NCBI RefSeq assembly: GCF_900163865.1 | Contig: NZ_FUKU01000003.1 | Coordinates: 43,194-107,193 of the forward strand | DNA: 64,000 bases | Direction of reading: 5' to 3' | Source of the DNA: Sphingobacterium sp. JB170 | Lineage (GTDB): Bacteria > Bacteroidota > Bacteroidia > Sphingobacteriales > Sphingobacteriaceae | Part shown: in pieces, positions 45,789 through 53,476 of the stretch | Layout of the letters: every line of letters begins with the position of its first letter | Numbering within the stretch: position 1 is the stretch's first letter | The notes under the pieces: generated by a model | Seen by the model: only the letters and a program-made list of their open reading frames with translations | The model's database searches: none | What the model was told of the DNA's origin: nothing | Made by a program: the position numbers and the translations under genes

Positions 45789-45796
45789 CAAAGATA
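45789..45796 (-). promoter_or_regulatory. -7 box of the XRE gene, abutting the start codon
   Basis: TATCTTTG on the minus strand (45796-45789) matches TAnnTTTG. Four bases separate it from the ATG at 45784, which puts the predicted transcription start at or next to the A of the start codon. No clear -33 TTG was found. Confidence 0.55.
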
Positions 45797-45946
45797 ATAA
45801 ATTTGCGCAATCTAAAAGCATACTAACTTGGTAAGTCACAACTTGTCATGAAGAATTATCGCGGTATACGCGAAGAACTTTTTTGATTAAACGGGTCACA
45901 GCAGGTTGCCGAAATCTATTCTGTTCACTAGTTTCGTTTAATATAG

Positions 45947-45961
45947 GGATTAACTTAATCC
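45947..45961. promoter_or_regulatory. 15-bp palindrome between XRE and GH105 genes
   Basis: GGATTAA (45947-45953), a central C and TTAATCC (45955-45961) form a perfect inverted repeat about 75 bases upstream of the GH105 start and 160 bases from the XRE start. This is a plausible operator for the divergent pair. Confidence 0.4.
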
Positions 45962-46034
45962 GATAAATCATGAGGATAGAACCGAGAGTTGGAATTAAGT
46001 CTATTGAAATAACCGATAAAAACTTTCTATTAAT

Positions 46035-47402
46035 ATGAACTTAAATCGAATGAATAAAAGCTTGGTTATATTGTGTTTAATCACACTGACGCTCGGCAGT
46101 TGCGTACAAAAACAATTAGTTAAGGATTTGCAGGTGACTGATGCAAACACGCCGTTACACTTATTAAATCCTGACTATCCAGTACAATATGGCCAGACAA
46201 CACTCGATAGTATCAAAGCTGATATCGATAAAGTATATAACTACCTCAACAACGTAACTTCAACGGTATTAGAAAACAAGAAGGATGGGGCAGTGATTGA
46301 GGATATAGCATTAATTGATACCAATACGGTATTCGAAAAAGGCGATTTTCGTTTAATCAGTTATGAATGGGGGGTAACTTACGGGGCAATGTTACGCGCT
46401 GCAGAGGTTACCAAAGATCAAAAATTTTCCAACTACACGCTGGATCGTTTGGCTTTTATTGCGGAAGTACTTCCGAAATTTAAGGAGCTGGAGGAAGCTC
46501 ATCCCGGCTACCGCTCACCAGTTCATTCGGTCACGAGTCCGGCTGCGCTGGACGACGCGGGGTCGATGTGTGCTGCAATAATTAAAGCGCAAGCATTTGC
46601 ACAAATCGGAGAGGATTTTAGTCCGATTGTGGGGAATTATATTGATTATATCATGAACAAGGAGTTTCGATTAAGTGATGGTACATTAGCCAGAAACAGA
46701 CCGTTGAAGAATACGATATGGTTGGATGATCTATACATGAGTTTGCCTGCACTTGTGCAGATGGGAAAGCAACGCGGAGAACAACGTTATTTTGAAGAGG
46801 CATTTCGCCAGTTTTGGCTTTTCTCACAGAAGATGTATATGCCGGAGAAAGGCTTGTATAGACACGGCTGGGTAGAAGGAATGGAACCTCATCCCGCATT
46901 TCATTGGGCTCGAGCAAATGGATGGGCGCTTTTGACGAAAGTAGAAATTATAAACGTATTACCACAAAACGATCCCCAGCGAAATAAATTACTTAGCCAG
47001 TACAAACGACAAGTCGAGGCCTTGGCTAATCTGCAGCATGGTACGGGTTTTTGGCATCAATTGCTTGATCGGAACGATTCATACCTGGAAACATCTGCCA
47101 CTGCGATTTATGCGTATTGTATTGCCCGCGGTATTAACGCTGGTTGGCTGGATGCGCAAGCCTATGGCCCTATGGTTTTGCAAGCGTGGAATGCGGTGAG
47201 TTCAAAGATTAATGCGGAGGGTCAGGTTGAAGGTACCTGTGTTGGTACTGGGATGGGATTTGATCCTGCGTTCTACTATTATCGTCCGGTAAACAAGTAT
47301 GCTGCACATGGGTATGGTCCGACCATATTAGCAGCAGCTGAAATTTATCAAATGCTATCAAATAAGAAATTTGAGATTAACGATAGCGCCGTCCAATTTT
47401 AA
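46035..47402 (+). CDS. GH105 unsaturated rhamnogalacturonyl hydrolase, lipoprotein
   Basis: A 455-residue enzyme that removes the unsaturated galacturonyl residue from oligosaccharides made by rhamnogalacturonan lyases. The N-terminus is a lipoprotein signal with lipobox LGSC (Cys22). The six-hairpin catalytic domain shows WLDDLYMSLPALVQMG (with the catalytic Asp), YRHGWVEGMEPHPAFHWARANGWALLTKVE, FWHQLLDRNDSYLETSATAIYAY and GTGMGFDPAFYYYRPVN, all GH88/GH105 hallmarks. Start at 46035 or the in-frame ATG at 46050. It stands near the rha genes, giving the cluster a link from pectin to rhamnose. A palindrome lies in its upstream region. Confidence 0.92.
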   Translation: MNLNRMNKSLVILCLITLTLGSCVQKQLVKDLQVTDANTPLHLLNPDYPVQYGQTTLDSIKADIDKVYNYLNNVTSTVLENKKDGAVIEDIALIDTNTVFEKGDFRLISYEWGVTYGAMLRAAEVTKDQKFSNYTLDRLAFIAEVLPKFKELEEAHPGYRSPVHSVTSPAALDDAGSMCAAIIKAQAFAQIGEDFSPIVGNYIDYIMNKEFRLSDGTLARNRPLKNTIWLDDLYMSLPALVQMGKQRGEQRYFEEAFRQFWLFSQKMYMPEKGLYRHGWVEGMEPHPAFHWARANGWALLTKVEIINVLPQNDPQRNKLLSQYKRQVEALANLQHGTGFWHQLLDRNDSYLETSATAIYAYCIARGINAGWLDAQAYGPMVLQAWNAVSSKINAEGQVEGTCVGTGMGFDPAFYYYRPVNKYAAHGYGPTILAAAEIYQMLSNKKFEINDSAVQF

Positions 47403-47423
47403 TCTTGCTGGAACGGGTACCAT

Positions 47424-47969
47424 TTAATCTAAATTATTTTCGACCGCAAAATCCATCATTTTTTGGAATTGGTCCCGTAGATCAAATTGAAAATCTTCGT
47501 GTAATTTCTCATACTTCGGAACCACCATACGTACTCGAGCTTGGACATAGCTTAGAAGCTTGGGCGAAGCGTAGTAAGAATCTTTTTCAAATACGCCGGG
47601 ATAACGTTCGAAAACATCATTTAAAATAAGTAATCGACATTCAACGTCGCTAAATTTATCTTTGGTTATTTTCTCGTGCTCGTTCACTAGCCCATTAGCA
47701 TGCCGGATATGTGCTGACAGGTCTTTGTCTAAACTATAGTTACGTGAATAGTTACTCCCTCGCTTCATACTGCGAAAAAGATTGCTGATGTCCCTTTTTA
47801 GATTTTCAATTCTTTCGGTAAGATCCACTTCGCTTTCTAGAAGCCGGAAATGGAGCTGTTTCATAAGCATCTTGTCTTTTCCGACCAGGCGCACAAGTAG
47901 TTTGTCTTTTTCTTTTTGTGAAAGGTTCAATACGGCTTCTTTTAGTTCGAGATCTTTATGTAGTGACAT
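47424..47969 (-). CDS. Hypothetical protein
   Basis: A 181-residue soluble, highly charged and almost wholly helical protein with no signal peptide or membrane segment. It begins with a heptad-like region (DLELKEAVLNLSQKEKDKLLVRLVGKDKMLMKQ) followed by ESEVDLTERIENLKRDISNLFRSM. No catalytic motif is visible. Convergent with GH105 (21-base gap). TATATTTG (48157-48150, minus) about 180 bases upstream may be its -7 element. I do not recognise the family. Confidence 0.7.
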   Translation of the reverse strand: MSLHKDLELKEAVLNLSQKEKDKLLVRLVGKDKMLMKQLHFRLLESEVDLTERIENLKRDISNLFRSMKRGSNYSRNYSLDKDLSAHIRHANGLVNEHEKITKDKFSDVECRLLILNDVFERYPGVFEKDSYYASPKLLSYVQARVRMVVPKYEKLHEDFQFDLRDQFQKMMDFAVENNLD

Positions 47970-48181
47970 GGCATAAAGTTATAAACTTTTCGCAATAGAT
48001 TAAGGGTTCTGATCCCCGAATTGAAGATGATCTCGCAGCCTATTATTCCTTGGTGATTTCTTAAGTCGCTTTATACGAGTAATCACGTACAAAATTTTCT
48101 AAATAAGTGTTTTTAATGGTTTTTAAGTAAAAAGTACCATTTAATGATGCAAATATACTATAGAGTAATGGTGTGTTGGTG

Positions 48182-48189
48182 TATCTTTG
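48182..48189 (+). promoter_or_regulatory. -7 box of the AraC gene, abutting the start codon
   Basis: TATCTTTG (48182-48189) matches TAnnTTTG and lies three bases before the ATG at 48193. With the usual placement of this box, transcription would begin at the A of the start codon. No good -33 element is seen. Confidence 0.55.
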
Positions 48190-48192
48190 TGC

Positions 48193-49068
48193 ATGGTTGC
48201 AAAGATACCTGTTATTGAGCAGTGTACGGTTTCAGGGCCGTTTCATAAAGACATCTTGGTCGAAGATCTTGCGGGTTATCTAGCGCGTAATCGTAATTTG
48301 GTTTTCCCTCATCGGCATAATTTTTACCATTTTCTGCTTTTTACCAAAGGGACGGGAACATTTTCGTTGGATTTTGAAACTTTTGAAGTACAACCTTGGC
48401 GTATTTATTTTATGTCGCCAGGTCAAATACATACTTGGGTTTTTGATGAGGGAGTTGATGGATATATTGTGAATTTTGATAAGGATCTTTTTAAAACATT
48501 TCTCGTCAGGTCTGAACATGTAAGTTATTTTTCCTTTTTTTCCGGTCGTGCAGAAGACGACGTATTTACGATAAAAGAAGAACAGCGTGTTTCCGTGTTG
48601 AATATATTTGAGCGTTTGCGTCAGAATATGCGTGAGCTCGACTTTGGACGAGTTTCGCTATTATACTTGTTCCACGTTTTAGAAAAGCAACGGGACCCTG
48701 TAGAGCGCCTGGGTGCGAATAAAATTAATCACGCCCTGCTACATAACTTTATGAATTTAATTGAGGTACATTTTAGTACTCTCAAGTTACCTAAGGATTA
48801 TGCGGCTTTACTATACGTTACACCCAACCATCTAAATGCCGTTACAAAAGAACAGTTGGGCTACTCGGCGGGCGAGCTAATTCGTAATCGCGTACTTCTG
48901 GAGGCGAAACGATTGTTAGTCGTTAAAAACTACTCGATAGCGGAAATAGCCTATGAGTTAAATTTTTCGGACGCTTCTTATTTCACAAAATTCTTTAAGA
49001 AGGCTGTAGGGTGCACTCCGGAAGAGTTTAAAAAGAATATAAATTTATACACAAAAAAATATGAGTAA
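48193..49068 (+). CDS. AraC-family transcriptional regulator
   Basis: A 291-residue regulator with an N-terminal cupin-like sensor domain (VFPHRHNFYHFLLFTKGTGTFSLDFETFEV, WRIYFMSPGQIHTWVF) and a C-terminal AraC double helix-turn-helix (about 195-288: LLVVKNYSIAEIAYELNFSDASYFTKFFKKAVGCTPEEFKKN). The start ATG at 48193 was chosen; the frame extends to a TTG at 48187, but that codon is part of the -7 box. It overlaps the DUF983 gene by 8 bases. By position it is a candidate regulator of the rhamnose/pectin genes, but it is 3 kb from rhaK and evidence is only by vicinity. Confidence 0.92.
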   Translation: MVAKIPVIEQCTVSGPFHKDILVEDLAGYLARNRNLVFPHRHNFYHFLLFTKGTGTFSLDFETFEVQPWRIYFMSPGQIHTWVFDEGVDGYIVNFDKDLFKTFLVRSEHVSYFSFFSGRAEDDVFTIKEEQRVSVLNIFERLRQNMRELDFGRVSLLYLFHVLEKQRDPVERLGANKINHALLHNFMNLIEVHFSTLKLPKDYAALLYVTPNHLNAVTKEQLGYSAGELIRNRVLLEAKRLLVVKNYSIAEIAYELNFSDASYFTKFFKKAVGCTPEEFKKNINLYTKKYE

Positions 49069-49489
49069 AGACGATAATAAATATGTCATTAGTGACGTCA
49101 AAGCTGCATGGGAATGTAGGTGTCCCCGTTGTAAAACAGGAAAGATGTTTGTTGGTGGGTTATTTCGAGTTAAAGGAGAATCGATGCTAAAACGTTGCCC
49201 ACACTGTGATTTTAAATTCGAAATGGAACCGGGCTTTTTTTATGTCGCAATGTTTGTAAGTTATGCCTTGAGCGTAGCGGAGTTTATCACCGTATGTGTG
49301 GCTACCTATGTCCTTTCTGGAGGGTCAGAGTCACCATGGCTCTATTTAGCTGCTTGTGTGCTCATTACGATCATTTGTTCCGGGTTTAATTTTCGATATT
49401 CCAGAGTGATTCAAATGTACTGGCTTGTCCCTAATTTAAAATTTAATGAGCGCTACTATGGTGAAAAATATAAGAAGTTAGAATCGTAA
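49061..49489 (+). CDS. DUF983 family membrane protein
   Basis: A 142-residue protein with an N-terminal zinc-ribbon-like segment (CRCPRCKTGKMF and RCPHCDFKFE, two CxxC pairs) and two transmembrane helices (about 60-85 and 92-112), ending in RYYGEKYKKLE. This is the DUF983 pattern, a family of unknown role found in Bacteroidota and Alphaproteobacteria. It overlaps the end of the AraC gene by 8 bases and is followed by a strong terminator. Confidence 0.88.
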   Translation: MSKDDNKYVISDVKAAWECRCPRCKTGKMFVGGLFRVKGESMLKRCPHCDFKFEMEPGFFYVAMFVSYALSVAEFITVCVATYVLSGGSESPWLYLAACVLITIICSGFNFRYSRVIQMYWLVPNLKFNERYYGEKYKKLES

Positions 49490-49544
49490 TAGTTATGGTT
49501 TGCCCGATTCAATGTAAAATTTAATAAATCTGACATATCACCCA

Positions 49545-49577
49545 AATACCCCCGCCATTTTGCGGGGGTATTGTTTT
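49545..49577. terminator. Strong terminator between DUF983 and galE
   Basis: AATACCCCCGC (49545-49555) and GCGGGGGTATT (49562-49572) form an 11-bp GC-rich stem, followed by GTTTT. It lies between convergent genes and may work both ways. Confidence 0.88.
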
Positions 49578-49593
49578 AGGATATATGTTTTTC

Positions 49594-50622
49594 TTAAGCG
49601 ATAGGCTGTTCTTGCAAGTATTTTTCCCAAGCCCAAGCAGAAGACATCATTTGGTCAATACCCAGTTGTGCTGTCCAGCCAAGTTGTTGGGTTGACTTGG
49701 TGACGTCGCCCCAAACTTTAATGATATCGCCTCCGCGTCGTGGGCCTATTGTATAGTTCAGTTTCCGGCCAGACTCGTTCTCAAACGCAGTAATTGCTTC
49801 GAGGACCGAGTACCCGTTTCCTGTTCCCACGTTAAATACATCGTAATTGCCATTTGGATTGCCTTTTTCAAGCAATTTAATTGCCGCCACGTGTGCTTTT
49901 GCTAAGTCCACCACATGAATATAGTCGCGGATACACGACCCGTCAGGCGTATCGTAATCACCGCCAAAAACTGTTAGTTTCTCTCGTTTTCCTATTGCTG
50001 TTTGTGTGATAAAAGGAAGCAGATTTTGTGGTACACCTAAAGGTAACTCACCAATCAGTGCGGACTCATGCGCTCCTACAGGATTAAAATAGCGTAGTGC
50101 AATTACGTTGTAATTACCGTATGCATTCGCAGACTCTTCTAATATCTCTTCGGCAATTTGTTTGGTGTTACCATACGGAGAAGTTGCTTTCTTAACAGGT
50201 GCAGATTCTGTAACCGGCAATTGATCAGGTTCACCGTACACCGTACAGCTTGAGGAAAACACGAAGTTTATTTTTTTATCGTTGTAAGCTTGTAGTATGT
50301 TGATGAGGGAAAAGAAGTTATTACGATAATATTTTAATGGTTTCTCGACAGATTCTCCAACGGCTTTTGAAGCAGCAAAATGAATAATACCCGTAATATC
50401 GGGGTTGTTTTTTACAAAATTTGTGACCAAAGTTTCCTCACAAAGATCAAATTGGTGAAATTCGGGCTTTACACCAATTATTTTTTCGATTTGGTCTAAA
50501 ATTTTCAAACTAGAATTGGAAAGGTTATCGATGATAACCGGTGTATAGCCTGCGTTGTGCAATTCGACTACGGTGTGGGAACCTATATATCCTGTTCCGC
50601 CAGTAACTAGAATTTTGCTCAT
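49594..50622 (-). CDS. galE: UDP-glucose 4-epimerase
   Basis: Extended SDR (342 residues) interconverting UDP-glucose and UDP-galactose. The NAD motif is VTGGTGYIGSHTVVEL, the catalytic Ser and Tyr-x3-Lys are in FSSSCTVYGEP and SPYGNTKQIAEE, and the substrate part has FNPVGAHESALIGE and SVLEAITAFE. It begins two bases after the stop of the UDP-glucuronate decarboxylase gene, in an operon for nucleotide sugars of the envelope. Confidence 0.93.
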   Translation of the reverse strand: MSKILVTGGTGYIGSHTVVELHNAGYTPVIIDNLSNSSLKILDQIEKIIGVKPEFHQFDLCEETLVTNFVKNNPDITGIIHFAASKAVGESVEKPLKYYRNNFFSLINILQAYNDKKINFVFSSSCTVYGEPDQLPVTESAPVKKATSPYGNTKQIAEEILEESANAYGNYNVIALRYFNPVGAHESALIGELPLGVPQNLLPFITQTAIGKREKLTVFGGDYDTPDGSCIRDYIHVVDLAKAHVAAIKLLEKGNPNGNYDVFNVGTGNGYSVLEAITAFENESGRKLNYTIGPRRGGDIIKVWGDVTKSTQQLGWTAQLGIDQMMSSAWAWEKYLQEQPIA

Positions 50623-50624
50623 TA

Positions 50625-51617
50625 TTATTTTTGATTGAAATATGTAAAGTCTTTTTTTATTAACGACTCTTGCGGTAGTTCTTTATAATATGCGATTGTT
50701 TTTTCAAGACCTTGTTTTCGAGAAACCGTCGGCGTCCATCCAAGAATATTGATCGCTTTGGAAATATCTGGTCGACGCTGTTTCGGATCGTCTACCGGTA
50801 GATCTTTGAATATTATTTCAGAATGACCAGCGGAGAGCTGAATGATTTCTTTTGCAATTTCTTGAATACTCATTTCTTCGGGATTGCCAATGTTCATGGG
50901 TTGTGCATAATCCGACAGAAGCAATTTAAATATGCCTTCCACCTGATCCGAAACATAGCAAAATGAACGCGTTTGTGTGCCATCTCCAAAAACCGTTAAC
51001 GGCTCATTGTTGAGCGCTTGGGCTATAAAAGTTGGAAGGGCACGCCCATCGTTTAAACGCATTCGAGGGCCATAGGTGTTAAAGATGCGTACTATTCGCG
51101 TCTGTAGTCCGTGGAAATTGTGATAGGCCATCGTTATGGCTTCTTGAAAACGTTTCGCTTCATCGTAAACGCCCCGCGGTCCTACCGGGTTTACGTTTCC
51201 CCAATATTCCTCGGGTTGTGGTGATACCAAAGGATCTCCATATACTTCCGAAGTCGAGGCTACAAGAATTCGCGCATTTTTACTTTTAGCAAGCCCTAGT
51301 AAATTATGGGTGCCGAGCGAGCCCACTTTAAGCGTTTGAATTGGGATTTCTAGATAATCAATCGGGCTGGCGGGTGACGCAAAGTGCAATACATAATCTA
51401 AGTTGCCCGGAATATGGACGAACTTAGAGACGTCATGGTGATAAAATTCGAAATTTGGAAGCTTGAAGAGATGTTCAATATTTCGAAGATCCCCGGTGAT
51501 CAGGTTGTCCATTCCAACGACAAGAAAACCTTCCTCAATGAAACGATCGCAAAGGTGGGATCCAAGAAATCCGGCGGCTCCGGTAATAAGAATTCGTTTT
51601 TGCTGTAGACTGTTCAC
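50625..51617 (-). CDS. UDP-glucuronate decarboxylase (UDP-xylose synthase-like SDR)
   Basis: Extended SDR (330 residues from a GTG start at 51617). Motifs: [18 protein letters not shown] (NAD), [22 protein letters not shown], the catalytic [32 protein letters not shown] and [21 protein letters not shown]; these are the UXS pattern, so the product is probably UDP-xylose (or UDP-4-keto-pentose). The frame is open up to an ATG at 51683, which would add 22 residues and overlap the waaA start, so the GTG is preferred. It is in an operon with galE. Confidence 0.88.
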   Translation of the reverse strand: MNSLQQKRILITGAAGFLGSHLCDRFIEEGFLVVGMDNLITGDLRNIEHLFKLPNFEFYHHDVSKFVHIPGNLDYVLHFASPASPIDYLEIPIQTLKVGSLGTHNLLGLAKSKNARILVASTSEVYGDPLVSPQPEEYWGNVNPVGPRGVYDEAKRFQEAITMAYHNFHGLQTRIVRIFNTYGPRMRLNDGRALPTFIAQALNNEPLTVFGDGTQTRSFCYVSDQVEGIFKLLLSDYAQPMNIGNPEEMSIQEIAKEIIQLSAGHSEIIFKDLPVDDPKQRRPDISKAINILGWTPTVSRKQGLEKTIAYYKELPQESLIKKDFTYFNQK

Positions 51618-51643
51618 TAACCTATAGAATGGATAAAGTTTAA

Positions 51644-51651
51644 TATCTTTG
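51644..51651 (+). promoter_or_regulatory. -7 box of waaA
   Basis: TATCTTTG (51644-51651) lies 26 bases before the waaA ATG (51678), with a predicted leader of about 22 bases. No TTG at the right distance upstream was found. Confidence 0.45.
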
Positions 51652-51677
51652 ACGAATATAAGGATATTTTTGTCAAT

Positions 51678-52925
51678 ATGCATTTTCTCTATGACTTAGC
51701 AATCGGCTTTTACAGCTTGGTTTTGCGAATATTAGCGCCCTTTCATGCCAAAGCAAAAAGGTGGGTTGATGGCCGTAAAAATCTTTTTCAACAAATGGAA
51801 CAAACGGTTGAAAAGGGGTGTAAACCTGTTTGGTTTCATTTTGCTTCATTAGGTGAATTTGAACAAGGACGTTCAATTATGGAGGCCATAAGAGAGAAGT
51901 ATCCGGAAGAGAAAATTCTTGTAACATTTTTTTCGCCCTCTGGTTTTGAGATCCGGAAAAACACACATCTTGCGGATTATGTTTTCTATTTACCTGTTGA
52001 TACCAGGAGTAATGCCCGCCGATTTTTAACTATTGTAGAACCTAAGCTTGCCGTATTTACAAAATATGAATACTGGTACCATTTTTTCAATGAACTTAAG
52101 AAACAAAACATAACACTTTTGATGGTCTCCGCGATTTTTCGTGAAGAGCAGGTGTTTTTTAAGTGGTACGGTTCATTTTTTCGTAAAATTCTCAAGAATG
52201 TAACCTTCTTTTTTGCGCAGAATATGGATTCAGTCTATTGGCTAAAAGCCATTCATATTACCAATGCAGGTTTGGCAGGTGACACGCGTTTTGATCGAGT
52301 GATCGAATTGCCAAAGCAGCGCGAAGACATCACGGTGGTCGAGCGCTTTCTTGCCCGCACGCAAGATGTGCTTGTTGCAGGCAGCACGTGGCAGCCTGAT
52401 GAACAGTTGATTTCTGAGGTATTAAAAAAGCATTCTAACCTTAAAGTTGTTTTGGCGCCTCATGAGATCCACGATAGTCATTTAGAACAAGTAGCCCAGA
52501 CGTTTCCAAATGCACTATTCTTTTCTAATTTTTCCGCCTACACCGCAGCCCAAGTTGACTCCGCCCGAGTGCTAGTTATTGATAATATCGGTATGCTATC
52601 TTCATTATACGGCTATGGTACGCTAGCGTATGTGGGAGGAGGTTTTGGAGCTGGTATTCATAATACGTTGGAAGCTGCAACTTTCGGTATTCCAGTTATC
52701 TTCGGGCCCAAGTATGCGAAATTTCAAGAAGCAATTGATCTTCTTGAAATTGGCGCTGGTTTCTGTATTGGCAACGCGGCCGAATTCGAACAAGTTCTTT
52801 TGGCTTTAACTGATCAAAATCGACGGGAGGATGCTGGAAATCAGGCGCGCAGTTACGTGCGTGAAAAAGCCGGTGCAACACCTGTGATTATGAAGTATAT
52901 TTCCTCCGGGAAGCTTTTAAGTTAA
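51678..52925 (+). CDS. waaA: 3-deoxy-D-manno-octulosonic acid (Kdo) transferase
   Basis: A 415-residue GT30 enzyme that adds Kdo to lipid A precursor at the inner membrane. The N-terminus has one hydrophobic anchor ([19 protein letters not shown]), then the catalytic Glu motif [16 protein letters not shown], and the C-terminal nucleotide domain has [54 protein letters not shown]. It is divergent from the UDP-sugar genes, with only about 60 bases between the start codons, which must hold both promoters. Confidence 0.95.
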   Translation: MHFLYDLAIGFYSLVLRILAPFHAKAKRWVDGRKNLFQQMEQTVEKGCKPVWFHFASLGEFEQGRSIMEAIREKYPEEKILVTFFSPSGFEIRKNTHLADYVFYLPVDTRSNARRFLTIVEPKLAVFTKYEYWYHFFNELKKQNITLLMVSAIFREEQVFFKWYGSFFRKILKNVTFFFAQNMDSVYWLKAIHITNAGLAGDTRFDRVIELPKQREDITVVERFLARTQDVLVAGSTWQPDEQLISEVLKKHSNLKVVLAPHEIHDSHLEQVAQTFPNALFFSNFSAYTAAQVDSARVLVIDNIGMLSSLYGYGTLAYVGGGFGAGIHNTLEAATFGIPVIFGPKYAKFQEAIDLLEIGAGFCIGNAAEFEQVLLALTDQNRREDAGNQARSYVREKAGATPVIMKYISSGKLLS

Positions 52926-53476
52926 AATCGGCCGTTTGGCAGGTTGGATTTTTCAATCGCTTAATTTAATAGTTTGAACACGCGGTTTTGATTAATTACA
53001 TTTTTGTAAATATATTGGTGCCCAATATGAAAAGATATTGACACGCTTTGCGCGGAAAATATCTTTTAATGAAAGTCAACCCACTATTTGTTCTCCATTT
53101 CTTTTCGTACCCGGCGTATTCCTTCAATGACTAGCCCGTTGAATTCGTAGCCGATTCGTGAACGACTTTTATACATGTTTTCCATGTATATTTGATAATC
53201 TTCTCATGAATCGAATTGCTAATTCGTATTAGCTAATCGTATAATCTGATCAATAAGTTGTATATTTCGTTCAAAATGTATTTAGTTCGCCTATGCGGTA
53301 AAAGTTATGTCGATTTAAATTCTATTTTTGATCTTATCAATAATAACCCTTTGTTCGGTTTCTTAATTTTGTTTTCACCTAAAAACGCAAGGTTTTTACT
53401 GTTCAAGTTGGGATTCAACTTTTCTGACAACAGGTTATTAGGTTTAAACAAATGATGCCTCAAAATTTTGTGTAAA
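52926..53476. other. Intergenic region with tandem hairpins and a doubtful mini-ORF
   Basis: About 550 bases between waaA and the DUF4965 gene. It holds two hairpins: ATATTGG/CCAATAT (53012-53028) and AAAAGATATT/AATATCTTTT (53030-53067), and a third, TATACATG/CATGTATA (53170-53190). A 33-codon minus-strand frame at 53084-53185, rich in Arg and Lys, starts within the third hairpin; I do not recognise it and would not call it a gene. No full promoter was seen before the DUF4965 gene. Confidence 0.4.

Noticed and set aside
47417..48145. 12-bp repeat GTACCATTTAAT on both sides of the hypothetical gene (47417-47428, 48134-48145)
   Set aside because: Exact 12-mers recur by chance many times in 64 kb; there is no associated mobile gene or target-site logic.
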